From positions 4,373,501-4,437,500 of the forward strand of contig JAMPIT010000417.1 of NCBI GenBank assembly GCA_026261815.1: a stretch of 64,000 nt of DNA, written 5' to 3'. The position numbers and the translations under genes were made by a program. Source of the stretch: Monarcha castaneiventris obscurior (lineage: Eukaryota > Chordata > Aves > Passeriformes > Monarchidae). Below are positions 1-53,700 of this stretch, one piece after another (the stretch's first letter is position 1; every line of letters starts with the position of its first letter). The notes under the pieces were generated by a model that searched no databases, had not been told where the DNA came from, and saw nothing but the letters and a program-made list of their open reading frames with translations.

Positions 1-1515
1 GGGGAAGATCCAAGGAGATTTGTCTTTGTCCTATGGTGTTTTGTGTACTAAGAGTATGGTCAGTATGTACAAGAGGTCATCAAGCATCAAAAAAGAAAAA
101 GGATTTTCTTCTTGGAGTATATTCAGTTTGCTTGATTCTTTTTTGAGGGATTTCCCTGAAGGAATAGTCAAAAGTATGACTTCCAAGAGGGATTCTGTCT
201 TACAATCCTTAAAACGGTTCTGTTTTTTAATTTTACAGGGTTGTGTTGGTTGCCAGAATTGGGGTTTGCTCTCACTGTTCCCAGTTTGTGTTTTCTGAGG
301 CTGTAGGTGTTGAAAGCTCCATTCCTTAGTCCCAAAATTTGAGAATCTCTAGTAGACATCCTCTACTAGACACTCTGTTTCAGTCTATCTCAAAGTGTTG
401 CTTAGAAAAAGAGTTGATCCCTCTGTTTGCTTCCCCGTGTTCTTAGCAAAATATTGGACAGTCATGTAAAGGTCAGATCACTGTGGGAAGAACAGGCTGG
501 CACAAGAAGAAACTTCATCACTTACTGTTTGCATTTCTGTGTCTTAGTATATGCATTGTCACGGCTGGTGTGTCCCTCTGGCATAGGGACATCATGGCAA
601 AGTGACCTTTGATGACACTTGCCTGTGCTGTTTGGTAGGAGACTGAAGAACTGATAAAGATGCTACTTGGGGAAATTACCTGTATTTCTTAAATTCTTTT
701 CCCTATCCTAATGAATCTTAGAATCACAGAATATGCTGAGTTGGAAGGGACCCATTGGGATCATTGAGTCCAATTCCTGGTCCTGCACAGGACACCCCAA
801 GAATCAAACCATGTGCCTGAGTGCATTGTGCAAACACTTCTTTAACTCAGATAGTCCTGGTGCTGTGTGTTGTTTAGTGCCTAGGTTATGAAGAGTCATC
901 TTCAAGAGAGGACAGAGCTCAGTGAGACTTTGCATACCAACTCTTCCAAGTAGTTTGTATTTGTCACAGGAAAGAAATAGAGGTATCGTGGAAGGGTTTG
1001 GGTAGTCTGCTTTTTAATCCAGTCTTCTTAGATACACAGCTGGTAACTGGTTTTGATGATAAATGCAAACGGATAGTGTTTCAAAAGACAACTATGAAAA
1101 AATAAATATTATAACTATCCTATGTAGATAGGAAGGAAAAGTGTATATGAACTATCAGCAGCCATGCTGTCTTGGGGTGACTCTATGATGTGTATCCCCC
1201 ATCACGGCTCTATGCCAAAAAATTAATTTTTTTCCCGAACCTGGTGGGGGGAAGGGTAGTCGTGACCTGGCTTTCTCCCAGAGGATATATATTGCTAGAT
1301 TTTGGCCAAAACCGGCACACATGCCCACTTTTTATGAGTGGCAGTTGTGCATGTATGTCTTGGCTTTATACTGGCAACACGTACATTCTGTTTCCGTTTG
1401 AATAAATTAGTCCAAAACGTGCTTGAGCTTGTAGCCTTTGGGTTGTTTCACTATTTTCAGTAAGCACTTCTGCCTCCTAGATAGGGACTCATTTTCTTTC
1501 TTCTGTTATCTGCAG
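1..1515 (+). other. UTP20 intron (partial), no exon recognised
   Basis: The first recognisable exon starts at 1516 after the acceptor ttatctgcag. I searched upstream for a further UTP20 exon and found none I can defend. The only identifiable content is a CR1 LINE fragment at about 719-870. Confidence 0.7.
719..870 (-). mobile_element. CR1 LINE 3' fragment (antisense to UTP20)
   Basis: The block begins agaatcacagaat and continues through gagttggaagggaccc, tccaattcctggtcctgcac, and a tail resembling the CR1 text around cttctttaactcaga. This is the reverse complement of the conserved 3' end of avian CR1 retrotransposons, so the element reads on the minus strand and is heavily 5' truncated. The right border is approximate. 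Confidence 0.85.
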
Positions 1516-36562
<35,047 letters not shown>

Positions 36563-36725
36563 AAAGGCTTTTCCTTCCTGGAGGATTAATTTATGGAAAG
36601 TAATATCAAGCTAAAGAACTAATTACTGTTTTAAAAAGTACTTGCATATTTTAACTGTATTTATTAGTATTTTTTATGTCCTCTTTTTCATCGAGGATCT
36701 TAAATAAATGCTTTTCAGTTTTTTT
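36563..36725 (+). other. UTP20: UTP20 3' UTR with poly(A) signal
   Basis: A short 3' UTR follows the stop codon. A canonical AATAAA lies at 36703-36708 and is followed at once by a T-rich stretch suitable as a downstream element. A weaker ATTAAA at 36787-36792 could give a slightly longer transcript. The exact cleavage site is inferred. Confidence 0.75.
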
Positions 36726-37257
36726 CCAAACCTGTATATTTACCAGAGCATGTACAGTTGAATGGGCAACAACTGTGATATTTTGTATTAAATTTTACTT
36801 CATTTGTAAATGGGTTCTGTGATGACTGCATTCCTACCTGTGAACACACTGGTCCTGGAGAGAAAAGTCTGCCTCCTGACTTTGATCTGGCCTTCAGTTT
36901 CTGCAGCTATACTGAGCTACTTACCTGTCACTTCTGGCTAAAATGAGAATACAGGAATAACAGCTCATGAAGGTGGAAGTTAAACCCAAGTTATGGCCCT
37001 GGAACATCAGTAGGTGTCTACTGAAGACACTGATTTTCCTTTCAGACACCCACTGAATGCCATGTTGGCAGCTAGAGGTGCACTACGTGTTCTCTGTAAC
37101 ACAGTGTCTGCACTGAAGGGTTATGAGTAGAACAATACCAGCTTAGGAAACCTCTGCAGCTGTTCAGCTGCATGGCTGCTGAACTGGCAGCACTTGCACT
37201 TGTTTCTATAAAGCATGCAGCAAGCAAGCAGCGTCTAGCAAGCAACACACCCCTGGG
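36726..37257. other. Intergenic spacer between UTP20 and ARL1 3' ends
   Basis: About 0.5 kb separates the two converging poly(A) regions. I see no exon, RNA gene or recognisable repeat here. The converging poly(A) signals and their T-rich or G/T-rich downstream elements are the only clear functional content. Confidence 0.6.
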
Positions 37258-37277
37258 TATAGCTGACAGTTCCAGAT

Positions 37278-37283
37278 TTTATT
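37278..37283 (-). other. ARL1: ARL1 poly(A) signal
   Basis: AATAAA on the minus strand (tttatt on the plus strand) lies about 325 nt past the ARL1 stop. A G/T-rich stretch around 37240-37255 (minus strand ggggtgtgttg) follows it as a plausible downstream element. The 3' UTR would run from 37608 to about 37258. Confidence 0.75.
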
Positions 37284-37608
37284 AGTGTTCTATCCACACC
37301 AATATGCTGGCCACCAAAACCACCAAAAGAAGGAGGGATGACAAAAAAAACCCCTGTTTTCCCAGCAAGTAAGACTTTCATACAAATTAACATAAGTACA
37401 TTCTTTAAACAAAAAGAAATAAATGGAGTATGATAATGTACACAGACATTCACTTATTTCAGTTTTACAGTTCAAGAGAGGCATCCACATTACAGAAGTC
37501 AAATTCAAATCTGTCCTATTTACAAGTATCTGTGGCCTGAAAATACTTAACTGCAGAAAGGATGATGCTGGCTGTAGCTGAAACTTCCTTGCACTGGTCA
37601 GTTTTGTA

Positions 37609-43162
<5,554 letters not shown>

Positions 43163-43600
43163 GTCGAGCCGCTCCGCCGGCGCTCCGGCCCGCCCCGCTC
43201 CGCTGCCCCCGCCGCGCTGGCCCTGCCGCCGCCGCCCGGCTCCACGTCGAACGCCGCGGCGAGTAAATAAAGCGCTCCGCGCCCGCTCCCGCCGCCGTTT
43301 CGACACACGGAGCCCGGCAGCGCCCCCGGCCAGCAGGGAGCGGCCCGAGAGCGGGACCCTCCCCGGCCACGCCCGGGCGGGAAGGGGAGCCGGGAGAAAG
43401 GCTCAGGGAATAAAGCCCGCGGCCCCGGGGCCAGCGCCTGGCGAATCTGCGGCGGCGGGAGCGCGGCGCGCGGGGCGGGCGGGGCCCGGCGGCGTCACCG
43501 GCCCGGGGCCTCCCCGCTGCCACCGCACCCGGCAGCGCCCACAGCCCGCGGCAACCACGGGCTGCTGCTCTCCGAACGCTCCTGGGCTCCTCCGAGCCCG

Positions 43601-44509
43601 CACAACGCCCACATCACGTTCTTGGATCAGGGCTTGGGGTTCTCCGAGTGGTGGAGACAGAAGGAAAACCCTGGTGAAAGTCAACAGCCAAAGTCCGGCT
43701 GTGTAAAACATTACTACCAAGCTGCTCCCATGGAAGAGCCAACAAGCCACACCTGACAGCAGCGCTGTCATCATCCCTCCGTAAAAATGATGTCATCCAT
43801 GTGATTAGGGTGTGCAGATAAATATAAAATCATAAAAAATGTTAACGATTATGTAACGAAAACTCAGAGGAAACATAATGTACAAGGCACACGTGAACTG
43901 GGCCGTAAACTCAGACTGAGTTAAGGGAGAAGTGCAACAGATCTCTTGTCAATAATGAATGATTATGCTTTTTTTAATAGCTTTTTTACAGAAAATACAA
44001 GGAGATATGAATGTCTCATAGGAGAACAATCTAACTACAGAACCAACCTACCATTCATAATTGCTGGCTTCCTCCCCATGCACTTTATTCTGTCTTTATA
44101 CTTGTGTTGCAGCAAGAAAAGCACAGAAACCTTTACTCCCCCAGCCAGAAGAACCAAAGCTATAGCCATCACCTTCCAGGACTTTTATCGCTTTTCTCAT
44201 TTAAACGTTTTCAAAGAGAAGCAGCTTGTACTTCTTTCAGATAAAAAAATGGCAGGACGAGGGGGAGCAGAAGTTAGCAGATCACAGTGCAAAATGAATA
44301 TAAAATCCACACCACAGTAATCAGTCTGCAAGTGATGAAACTGGTTTCATTAAATCTGTGTGTGAAACAGGAACAACACAGACAAAGATGTTTTAGTTTT
44401 CTCTGAAAGCATCAACAAATGTAGTATCATCACAGCTGCAGAACTTCCTGTTTCCTTGATGTCCTCCATTAGAATTCTTTGTTGCTTGAAATTTTACATT
44501 ATTCATAAC
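43601..44509. other. Spacer between NUP205 3' end and ARL1 promoter
   Basis: The spacer is AT-rich and shows no splice-supported gene. A 124-codon open frame on the plus strand (43946-44320) has no recognisable domain or strong start context, and I do not call it a gene. The whole distance from the NUP205 poly(A) region to the ARL1 ATG is about 1.35 kb. Confidence 0.55.
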
Positions 44510-44526
44510 TCAGTCAAAAACAATCC

Positions 44527-44532
44527 TTTATT
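44527..44532 (-). other. NUP205: NUP205 poly(A) signal
   Basis: Minus-strand AATAAA lies about 180 nt past the NUP205 stop codon, followed by a T-rich stretch (minus strand ggattgtttttgactgag). This gives a short 3' UTR ending near 44510. Confidence 0.7.
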
Positions 44533-44712
44533 TTTTATGTCAAGTTGGGAGCAGTAGGAAAGAATACACAAAACTCATCCACAGGGATAAAAAAAAGTAA
44601 CAAAATAATTTTGACAGTATTTAAAAAATGTTTGATCTATAAAATGGGATGATCCAGAAGGCCTGCCCTAGTACACTGCTTCACTAGGCAAGCAGCATGT
44701 AGCAAGAGTCTT

Positions 44713-47700
44713 TTAGGTCCTCGATATCCTTAGGAGACCACGGATACGTCTAACGAGAGCTTGAATAAAGGTGTATCGTGAGCGAACCTTGGAATATAAA
44801 CCTTCGATGTCCAGCAGCTTCTTCTGCAGAGATTCACCAAAGCTGTTCGTGGCTTCCACCTGGAGCTGAGAAACAGAGATTTGATGCAGTCATCAATGCA
44901 AAATCTTCTCTTCCTCAAGTGCCAGCTGATCATCCACTGCCTGTCAACCCCTTCACTATGACTTATTCTCTGACCTGCTTTCCAAAGAATGGGGTTTTCT
45001 AACTTCTCTAATAAGTGCTGCTTATTCTTTTTAGGAATTATCGGTTATAATTCAGCTTCTTCACTTACAGTCATACAAACACATCTTCCAATTAAAATTT
45101 TCCTAGTCCTTTAAGGACTCTTTAGAGAGTCCATGTGCACCAACATCATTTTTTCATTTATGCATATGTAAGAGGTCACTGAATTAACTACATTGTAAGT
45201 ATTTTACAATCATTTACAAGATGATATTGTACAGTTTACTTTTGAACAAATTAAATAAATGACAGATGCCTCATCGCAAAACACACAGCAACTTTTCTTC
45301 CAATTCTAGATCTTATAAAGGTACTTGACATTGCAGTTTTGATGAACAGGGTTTTTTCTGCACAGTCATAGAAATGTCAGTGGGATTTATTAATAAATTT
45401 TTTTTTCCTGCCACCTCTGCATCAAATTACACAGCAATTTAATAGTTTGTGTAAAGTGGAAATTACTTCTATTCTAGCATTCACATTTAATAGTCTCCTC
45501 AATTCCTGTTACCCTTTTGATCTCATTTCTCTATAGCCTAGCTGAAACTGACCTGAACAGTAGGAGGACCACAGAAAACTGGGAAACTTGCCCTCATATT
45601 GCAGGTCTTTCAAGGATAACCGGTGTTTTCAGAAAGCTATTATTAAAAAACTACTGTTTGACCAGTTGGTAAGAGAAAAAGAGTGATTACTTTATTTTGT
45701 AAGTATAGCTCATTTTTTACTTAACACTTCATATTAAGATTTGAAGATACATGCACAGCAGCACAAGTGCCACCTGTTTCACAGTATTTTCCAAAACAAG
45801 TTTGTAATGCTTCTCTAATCCTAAATGTAGCTATATGCTGTTGGTGTTCCTGCAGATTGTTCAGAAGTGGGAAAACAACAGTCAGACTGCTCCCAATGGC
45901 TGCATAGCCATGAGCATTCTGTACCCTGCAGCTGATTGTCACATCTCACCTGTTCTATATCGTGCTGGCTCACTCGATTCAGTCCACTACTGAAATCCAA
46001 GCTTGGCTCTGAACCAAAAGAATCTAGCAATAGAAAACGAGATGTTAAAATTATGTTGGCTGCTCCACGCTGTCTCTGTATCAAGTCATATAACAAATTT
46101 AAAACTGTTCCAATTTGATCCAAAAGTAAGGTCATGCATTAGAAATTACACTAATTTTTCTACTTAAATGACTTAGAGAAAATACATAAAGAGCGAGTCA
46201 TAAATAATTTTGATCACACAACATGGCACTTTAAGCAAAAGACTCTTCCCCAAATCCCCTCTTCCTGACTTCCTCCTTCTTTTTTTTAAAAAACAAAATT
46301 CAACAAACTTAAAATCTTCTGGTGAATCAATGATGGCTGTAATTCTAAAAATACTTCTAAAACCACCAATATTAACTTTATTTCTTAATTTCACCTCAGA
46401 TTATTATATTGAAATATTTTCCTATAAACTATTTTGGATCACTGATCTGATTCTATTAACTGAACTTCACTTTGTTTTGCAGTTTGAAGAGCAGAAAAAA
46501 AAATTAGTTACTTCTACTTTCCTTTAGAGGTTATTTATAATACACAAACCCCAAAAGTCTGTGAGTAAACATTATCGCTATTATGGAATTCTACAGTGGA
46601 ATATCCAAAGGTGTGCCAAATCCAAATAAAATCTCTTTTATTAAATATAAAAGGCAAGATATTAAGAATAGCAGATCAGTTTTAAAGCTAACCATGAGAA
46701 GTTATTCAAAGGCACTCTGATGTTTGAGAAATTTTACCTTGCAGCCTTCCTTTCTTAAATGACATCCTAGAAGACAGCAATGGGTCTTGGGAGTCAGTGG
46801 GTGTGCAGTGCAGTAGGTAGTGTTCCAGATGGCGCCAAAGAATGAAGAGACATATTTCTATAATATCTGCAGACACATCTCAGTGAAGGACTCCAATTCG
46901 GTTGTCTTTGGGTTGTACATTTACTGTATGAGCCTATTCACACACTTGGAAGCAGCTGAAGATGTCACCTCCTCCACTGCCACGGCCCAGTGATGGATCA
47001 CTCACACTCACTCTCCTCATTACCTTAATGAGGCACAGCCTTAATCCAGCCCTCAGGAGAGTATGGAGTGGTTTGCAAAGGTACCTCAGCAGCAGCCAGT
47101 GAATTAAAGCTGAGGTTATAAAGCCAGGGATGGCAGTAACATCTCTGCTGATAACAGCTCAGCGTGCAAGAGCACATCTTTCCCAAGGGAGGTTGCAGAC
47201 GAAAATTCTGATCTGTTCAAGACAATTCTTTTGTCCCTGACTGGTTATTTCCATAGAATTACTATTTATGAGATTTAGGTTTATGCCAGGTTGACTATAA
47301 GATTAGAAACTCGTATTATGACAGGCACATCAAAATGATTTTTCACATTATTTCTTCTGCCACACTTGGACACGTGAATGTTTAGGGGGTCTGAATACTG
47401 AATTGAAGAGCTGGGCTGTAACAATTCCTTTACTATCATGCTGCAGAAAGCCCTAGTAGGGTCTCAAAATGGGAATTACTGACTTGAAAACACTTGTATT
47501 CTAGCAATAGAGCAATACTCTCCTAAGTTAATTGTCAGTATTTCAAATTTAGTTTTTGTAAAAAAATTTTGCTCAATATGGTCAGAAATCCAGGTAAAAA
47601 AACCCTGTTTCTATCTCTCTGCTTTTCTGGAGCATCACCTTGAGGGTCATTTCAATTTTAGAAGGATACAGGAACAGAGGGAGAGCAGCTTGGCTCGGTT

Positions 47701-50700
47701 ATTTATTAGCTTCACCAGGCGCCGCCTTGCCAAGACGTATTTTTGGGAAGTGGAAATCTTGTCAACCCCAGCTGGCATAACTGACTGACACAACTGTGAC
47801 AGGAAGAGAAAAAACAGAAAGACTGTAGCAAATCGCAGAACATCAAGAGAAATAAGAAAATAAGATTACTTATTAGTATCTCAAACTTTCTTGTAAGCTG
47901 CTATTTCTTTAAAACCTTGCTCTCTGTTTTGAATTTGCATAATCTTGCTGACCAAAAAATGGAAATATGAAACATATCCCCAAGCAACTATAATGAAAAT
48001 TACAACTTTGTAAAAGTTAAGCCAAATATTTTCCCCTAAAGTTTTAGATCACTCCTTCTATGGACCCCCTTCACCAACAGTAGAAAAGAATATGCACAAG
48101 AATGGAACTACTTGCTTATCTAAGATGCTTTGGAGCCTTTGCTACAGCTATGCCCAAGTTACTACAATACAGAAACTATGGAGTCAGAAGAACAATTACC
48201 TCTTTTATTTCATCTGGTGGCAGTTGCTCCACATTTTGCAGTTTGTTAACACTCTGACGATGGCTGTCATAGTAACTGAAGAAATCACTAGTGCTCTGTT
48301 TCAGCAGGTAGACAATAATGCCCAGGCCAGGCAAGTGCCAATAAGGGACCACTGGTGCTTGTGTATCTAGACGAGATGTTGAAGATAAAAAAACAAAACT
48401 AAAAAACTCCAAGAAATCAATAAGGTATGCTCTCTGTCAATAACCTAGTGAAAGGCATGAAAGCACAGGCAAGAATATTTTGCACTTGATTCATAAGTAA
48501 CATAAATGAAAGTCCAGGCAAAAAGTTCTGTGGCTGAAGTACTAGAAGGCAGTCAGCCTAGTGCAGTACTGAGTATAACATGTGAAATGCAACTCACTTA
48601 GAAGACTTACTGTTTACATATTTTAGCCATTCAACTGCATAATGACACAGTGTAAACTCTCACCATGTGTTATAATAGAGTTCCAGTCAGCATCAAAACA
48701 CATATGTCATAGATGAGGTCCTAATTTAAAATAATGTAATCCAGCACAGAAGCTGAAACAAAAAGAAATCTTGACCTTCCCCTGTCTTGTGCTATTTATT
48801 TACATACACACATATCTTTACTGACATACATATTTCTGAGACTGTGAATGAAGTGAATAAAAAAATAATTTAACTAGGATTAGTTTCCTGATTTGGCTTA
48901 GTGCAAGGCTGAACAAGCATGGATTCCAGAATGAGAGAGTGAGCAGCCACAGTGTTGGCATAAAGTGACTTAAAGAGTATCTGAAACTACAGTCTCTGGT
49001 TCATTATTTTGTAGTAGCCCAAATGTCACAGCGTTCAGTCTCACAAAACGGCAAGCCAAAAATCTCACCCTGCCGAGGTCCATCTCGGTTGGTTGACTCA
49101 GACAGGCTGGGAGTAAACAGACAAACAGTGTGCTGAAAACTGGGGGCACTTTGCAACATCAGTGACTCACAGTACTCCATCACGTTTGCACAGATCTGCC
49201 AACAAACCAAAAAAAATAAACAACCCAGCATGTCAATTACAGTATCTAAAGGCTTTGGAGCATTACATTTTACATGGAAAAATATCAGTGAACAACATGC
49301 TTTGCTCCTCTCTTCTCACCAGAATATGAGGATTCTATTTTCTCATCAGTAACAGACTCTCTTCTACTTCAAGTCTAAGACTTGCAACTTTGCCTCTTTC
49401 CCAAACTTGCCGGAGAATTTTAAGTCCCCTTTGGCTCTAACTTAGTGTTAGCCATTGCCCTCTATATCCAGCTTTCATTTTGAAAATTTCTGATCAATTT
49501 AAGCCTTCAAAATTCACAAAGTTTGTACCCAAAACAATAAAGGTTTCTAATGCAAATGTAAGTAAACACATTTTCAAGGGTTACTTTAAATAAAATGTGG
49601 AATCCTATACCACACTAAAATCAGTGTAGAGCATTACCTCTATCGTATGAAATCATGATAAGTAAACAAACCTGCACAGCAGGTAAAATGTTGACACTGA
49701 AGGCTTGTGTCCTTACCTGTTGCATGGCCAACTCGATTTCATCCCTCTTGTTCACTCTGTCTCCTGCTGCGTTATCATCTTGCAGCTTGAACTGACGGAG
49801 TCTGTCTGATCCTCCAAACCGACTCAGAAGTCCTAAGCACTGGCGCTGCCGTAAGGAATGAACATTTCAATTGGCATCACAACAAATGAAGTGCATGATT
49901 CTTTTCACTTAAGTGATACATGCCCCTTAAAACATAGTATAAAGAAAGCAATGAAGATAAAACTTTTAGCACTTTGTAAACAAAATTTAAATTTTTAGCG
50001 TTTTAACTTACCTTGATTTAATTTAGAAATTAATGGCCCCCTAAAACACTGCCAATGAGAAATGAATGCAATTCACAAGTGCACAGCTTTGTCTTATGTC
50101 TCTTGCAGACTATTATACAGACTACTAACAATGACAGTTTAGGTTTACCTATTCCCACACCTAAAATACCTTTACCTATATAGACAAACAAAGTCTGATA
50201 AGTCCCTTAGAGTACAAAAAGTAATTCCGTAGGAAAGAAATAAACCACTAGTGTGTCTGATACACCAATTTGTTGAGCTGGAGACATGCTTATGGCCAAA
50301 GTGGTAACAGAGTATTTCTATATTGCTTCACATGCTTTGGTGTTGACTTCAAATTCTTCTCTTGATATGAGTCCTACGCCAGGAAGGGAAACAAAGTCCC
50401 TGATGCAACCCTGATGTTGCCAAATGTTATCCTTTCTACAGAACAGGGAAGTGTGGGAAGACACCAAAAAACAGACTACCAAAACCCCATCCCACTCCCA
50501 CACAAACCATCCCCACTCCCACAAAAAACCCCAAACTACCACACATTTTTCTTGATGCTGGAAAACATCCCTTTCCTAACTGCTACTACTCAAGAGTAAA
50601 AAGACAGGAAAAAACACATCCAGACAGCCAATTCTAACAGGACAAGGGTAAAATACATGACTTTATTACCTGAAATCGCCCTATGTGTCCTTGTAGCTCC

Positions 50701-53700
50701 ATCTGAGTCCCTTCATTAACATCCATGTCCAGCTCATTTAACACTCCTGATAAAAGATACAGCCATTAAATAACTGTTAGTTTGGGGTTTTTTTAACAGA
50801 TTTATGCAGTATATACCTTTAAATACAAGCATTGATCAGAAATATTTCAGCCAAACATACAACTTGTATTTTGCATATTTTTTGAGCAAAACATTCAGAT
50901 ATGAATGAATGCAGCTACCAGGAGATGCACGAGAGCATGTAGCTTACTATTCTGGTAAGTAATCAAATGGGGGTATGAGGGAGGAGAGGCTGGCATGGAA
51001 ATTGTAGCTGTTGTGCAAAGCTCTGTATTCTGTAAGCAAAGAAGCACTTGGGCTTAACCTACAGCTCTGCACTCCTTTCTCTTGTAGTCAGACATCTCTC
51101 CTGAACAAAGAAAGCCATTAAATCAAAATAGAGAAATTATTTTGAACTGGTAAGCATGCAGAAGAAATCACAATATCCACCACAATAATTATTAGCCCTT
51201 ATTATATATAATAATATTACTATCTTATAATAAAATATAATTATAAATAATAATTATATTTTATATATGATTATATACATATATATAATTAGTAGTAGTA
51301 GTAAGTCACCCAAGAGAAATGTCACCATGCTGATCTGCAGTGCTTCTTCCCCCCAGGAAGCTTTATTTTTTAAATAAATAAAACCAGAGAAGAAATTTAA
51401 AAAATATGGGTATGCAAACAATTTTCTATCTTAATTTCCTCAGTTACAAAATTTACTGAAAAAAAATTTTTTTTTGAAGATACCACAGAAACTTTGAGCA
51501 CTTCTATTTGCAAGTCACCTCCAAGACAAAAAGTACTTAGTGTAAGGTAGAATGATGAAAAGAAAATGGAAAGTCAAATACGTATGGGTAAGAGCACTGT
51601 GTCTACTGCAAATCTATCGTATTTACTTCAAGAGCAATTATGTAACATTTCCCTATTTTTCTCAGAGCTCTACATGTCCAAAAAAAATCTGTATTGTCAT
51701 AGATATTCTCTTCTGTCTTACTGTTTTGTTACAGAAAACAAAGCCTGAGATTCATGCAGATGGGGCTGAGACTTGAAAAATGCAGTTCCTACCAGGCAAA
51801 GCTGCCTTGCTGATTATTCCTGTCAGGGAGGCCAGCTCCTGGAGAGATCCAACACTTACATCTTGACACCTCAGGATTGCCTGGATAGTATCTGAATGGG
51901 AAATTAGAAACTGCAAAACCTGTACCACAAGAAAAAAAGAGCAAATATGAATGACTCAAAATTTAATGGTGAGCAGAGAGGAAGCAATGCTTTTGAGCAA
52001 TTTTAAAAGACCTCCTGTACCAGCAAGGATGGGATTTAAAAAAAAAGGGAAAAAAAAAAGCTTACTATCAGAGCAAAGACACCTATAATTTCTTTGAATG
52101 AGCAATAGCAGTGATATTCTAGCATCTTTTGGAACTTACCTGTCCCGCTGCTTGCAAGTGTTGTGCCATGCTGGATGTGAGGATCACTTGGCACAGCTGA
52201 AGAGCTGGAAGAAGAATCTGGCGGTAACGTTCCACTGGAGTAGGAATGAAGACTGGGGGATCTCTCATTGCATACATTCTTAGGAGGTTTAAAAAGAAGG
52301 GAGAAAAAAAAAAGATAAAGAGTGCAAGAAGAGTGAAGTCTACCAGTGAGGTAGAGCCTCAGCCTACCATCACTCTTAAGAACCTAAAAACATAGTTCAG
52401 TAAGAGGTCTGGACTTGCACTGAGTTTATACTGGAAAAGCAACACATTTATGATACACAGCTACTGCCAGACATTTTCTTTAAGCTGGGGAAATTACTTC
52501 TTTGTATTATACTACACTAAACCACATTACTTTGTTGCAGAAATGTGGTACCAGCTTACTGATATACAAAACTAAGTATTCTCAAATATTTTAGGAAGAG
52601 TTGTGCTTAATTCTAGAGCAACTGCTTAACACAGTCCTCTACAAATGTCCTGTCAGTTTTATACAATCTTATATGTCTAACTGGAACTTTCAAATAGTAT
52701 ACCTTGTCTAAGTCTTAAATTTTTCCAAAGTTTTTGAACTCTCAGTGTGTCACTAAGAACTGTAAGTTTAAAACAGGGACCAAGGCTTGAAATCAACCCA
52801 GGTAATTTCCCCTAAATATGGAATCTCCTTTTCTGAGATCCTCTCTCAATCACCTCACAATGACTAATGTGGCAACACATCAAGAAACCTGCCAAGCAAT
52901 ATATAACTGTGAATATATATTTTTTTAAACACATTATAAAATATTTCTGAAATAGCATTTAATTCACTGCTCTCTCAATGCTTTTTGGGTGAGGACAAAC
53001 TCATCAGCTGCAAAGCCCCCAGAATAAGTTTACAGTGTAAGCTGGTTTTCAAACATTACAGTATAGATTATTTAATAATAATACATTAATCATTTCTATC
53101 CAAGATATCAAATAAGTTTTTATGTAGTCTAAGTAATTAGCATGCAAGTACAACCTCACACCCACTTATGTGAAATTTTTCTCTCAATAAAAGGCAGCTT
53201 TAAACAGAACTGATAGGTTTAAGAAACACACACACATATACACACACACACAAAGAATAAACCCACAAATCATTACTCAGAAATCATGAGGCTATAAAAA
53301 GATGTGATGTGCCCCCAAGAAGACTGTATTATGGTTTCATCATCAGCCAGAGACCCAACACTTACCCCTGATGGTCTGTTTCGGGTCGCATGTCATACAC
53401 TTGGCACTGTGCCAGCCGCACAATCACTCCAGACCGCAGCAGCTCCAATGCACCTTGCTGACTTTTAGCTATTCGAGTGAGGAATGCCTACACAAGAGCA
53501 GAGAGGGTTAAGTTCTGGAGATGCACAATGAGACTTACAATGTCTACCTTCTCACTTGATTTTAGCGTCATTTCAAATAAATTATTTTAGTAAAATATCC
53601 CTAAAGAATACCTTCAGTGCAGGTAGCTCAGTGTGTAGCTGCAGATTAAGCTCTGGGTGGGCAGGAGCCCCAGGCAAGAGCCTGTGAACTGCCCACCCTT

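Noticed and set aside
427..612. Possible extra UTP20 exon after an acceptor-like tgttcttag near 440-448
   Set aside because: The translation does not resemble UTP20 and would not give the phase needed by the exon at 1516.
43946..44320. Open frame of 124 codons on the plus strand between NUP205 and ARL1
   Set aside because: I recognise no domain, the start context is weak, and I see no splice or promoter signal. Single-frame chance is likely in AT-rich sequence of this size.
51459..51475. A8T9 tract as a terminator or hairpin
   Set aside because: It is a simple homopolymer pair in a vertebrate intron, with no adjacent gene end.
53620..53640. tRNA A-box-like string gtagctcagtg at the start of the unclassified insertion
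   Set aside because: No B box at tRNA spacing and no cloverleaf, so neither a tRNA nor a clear tRNA-derived SINE.
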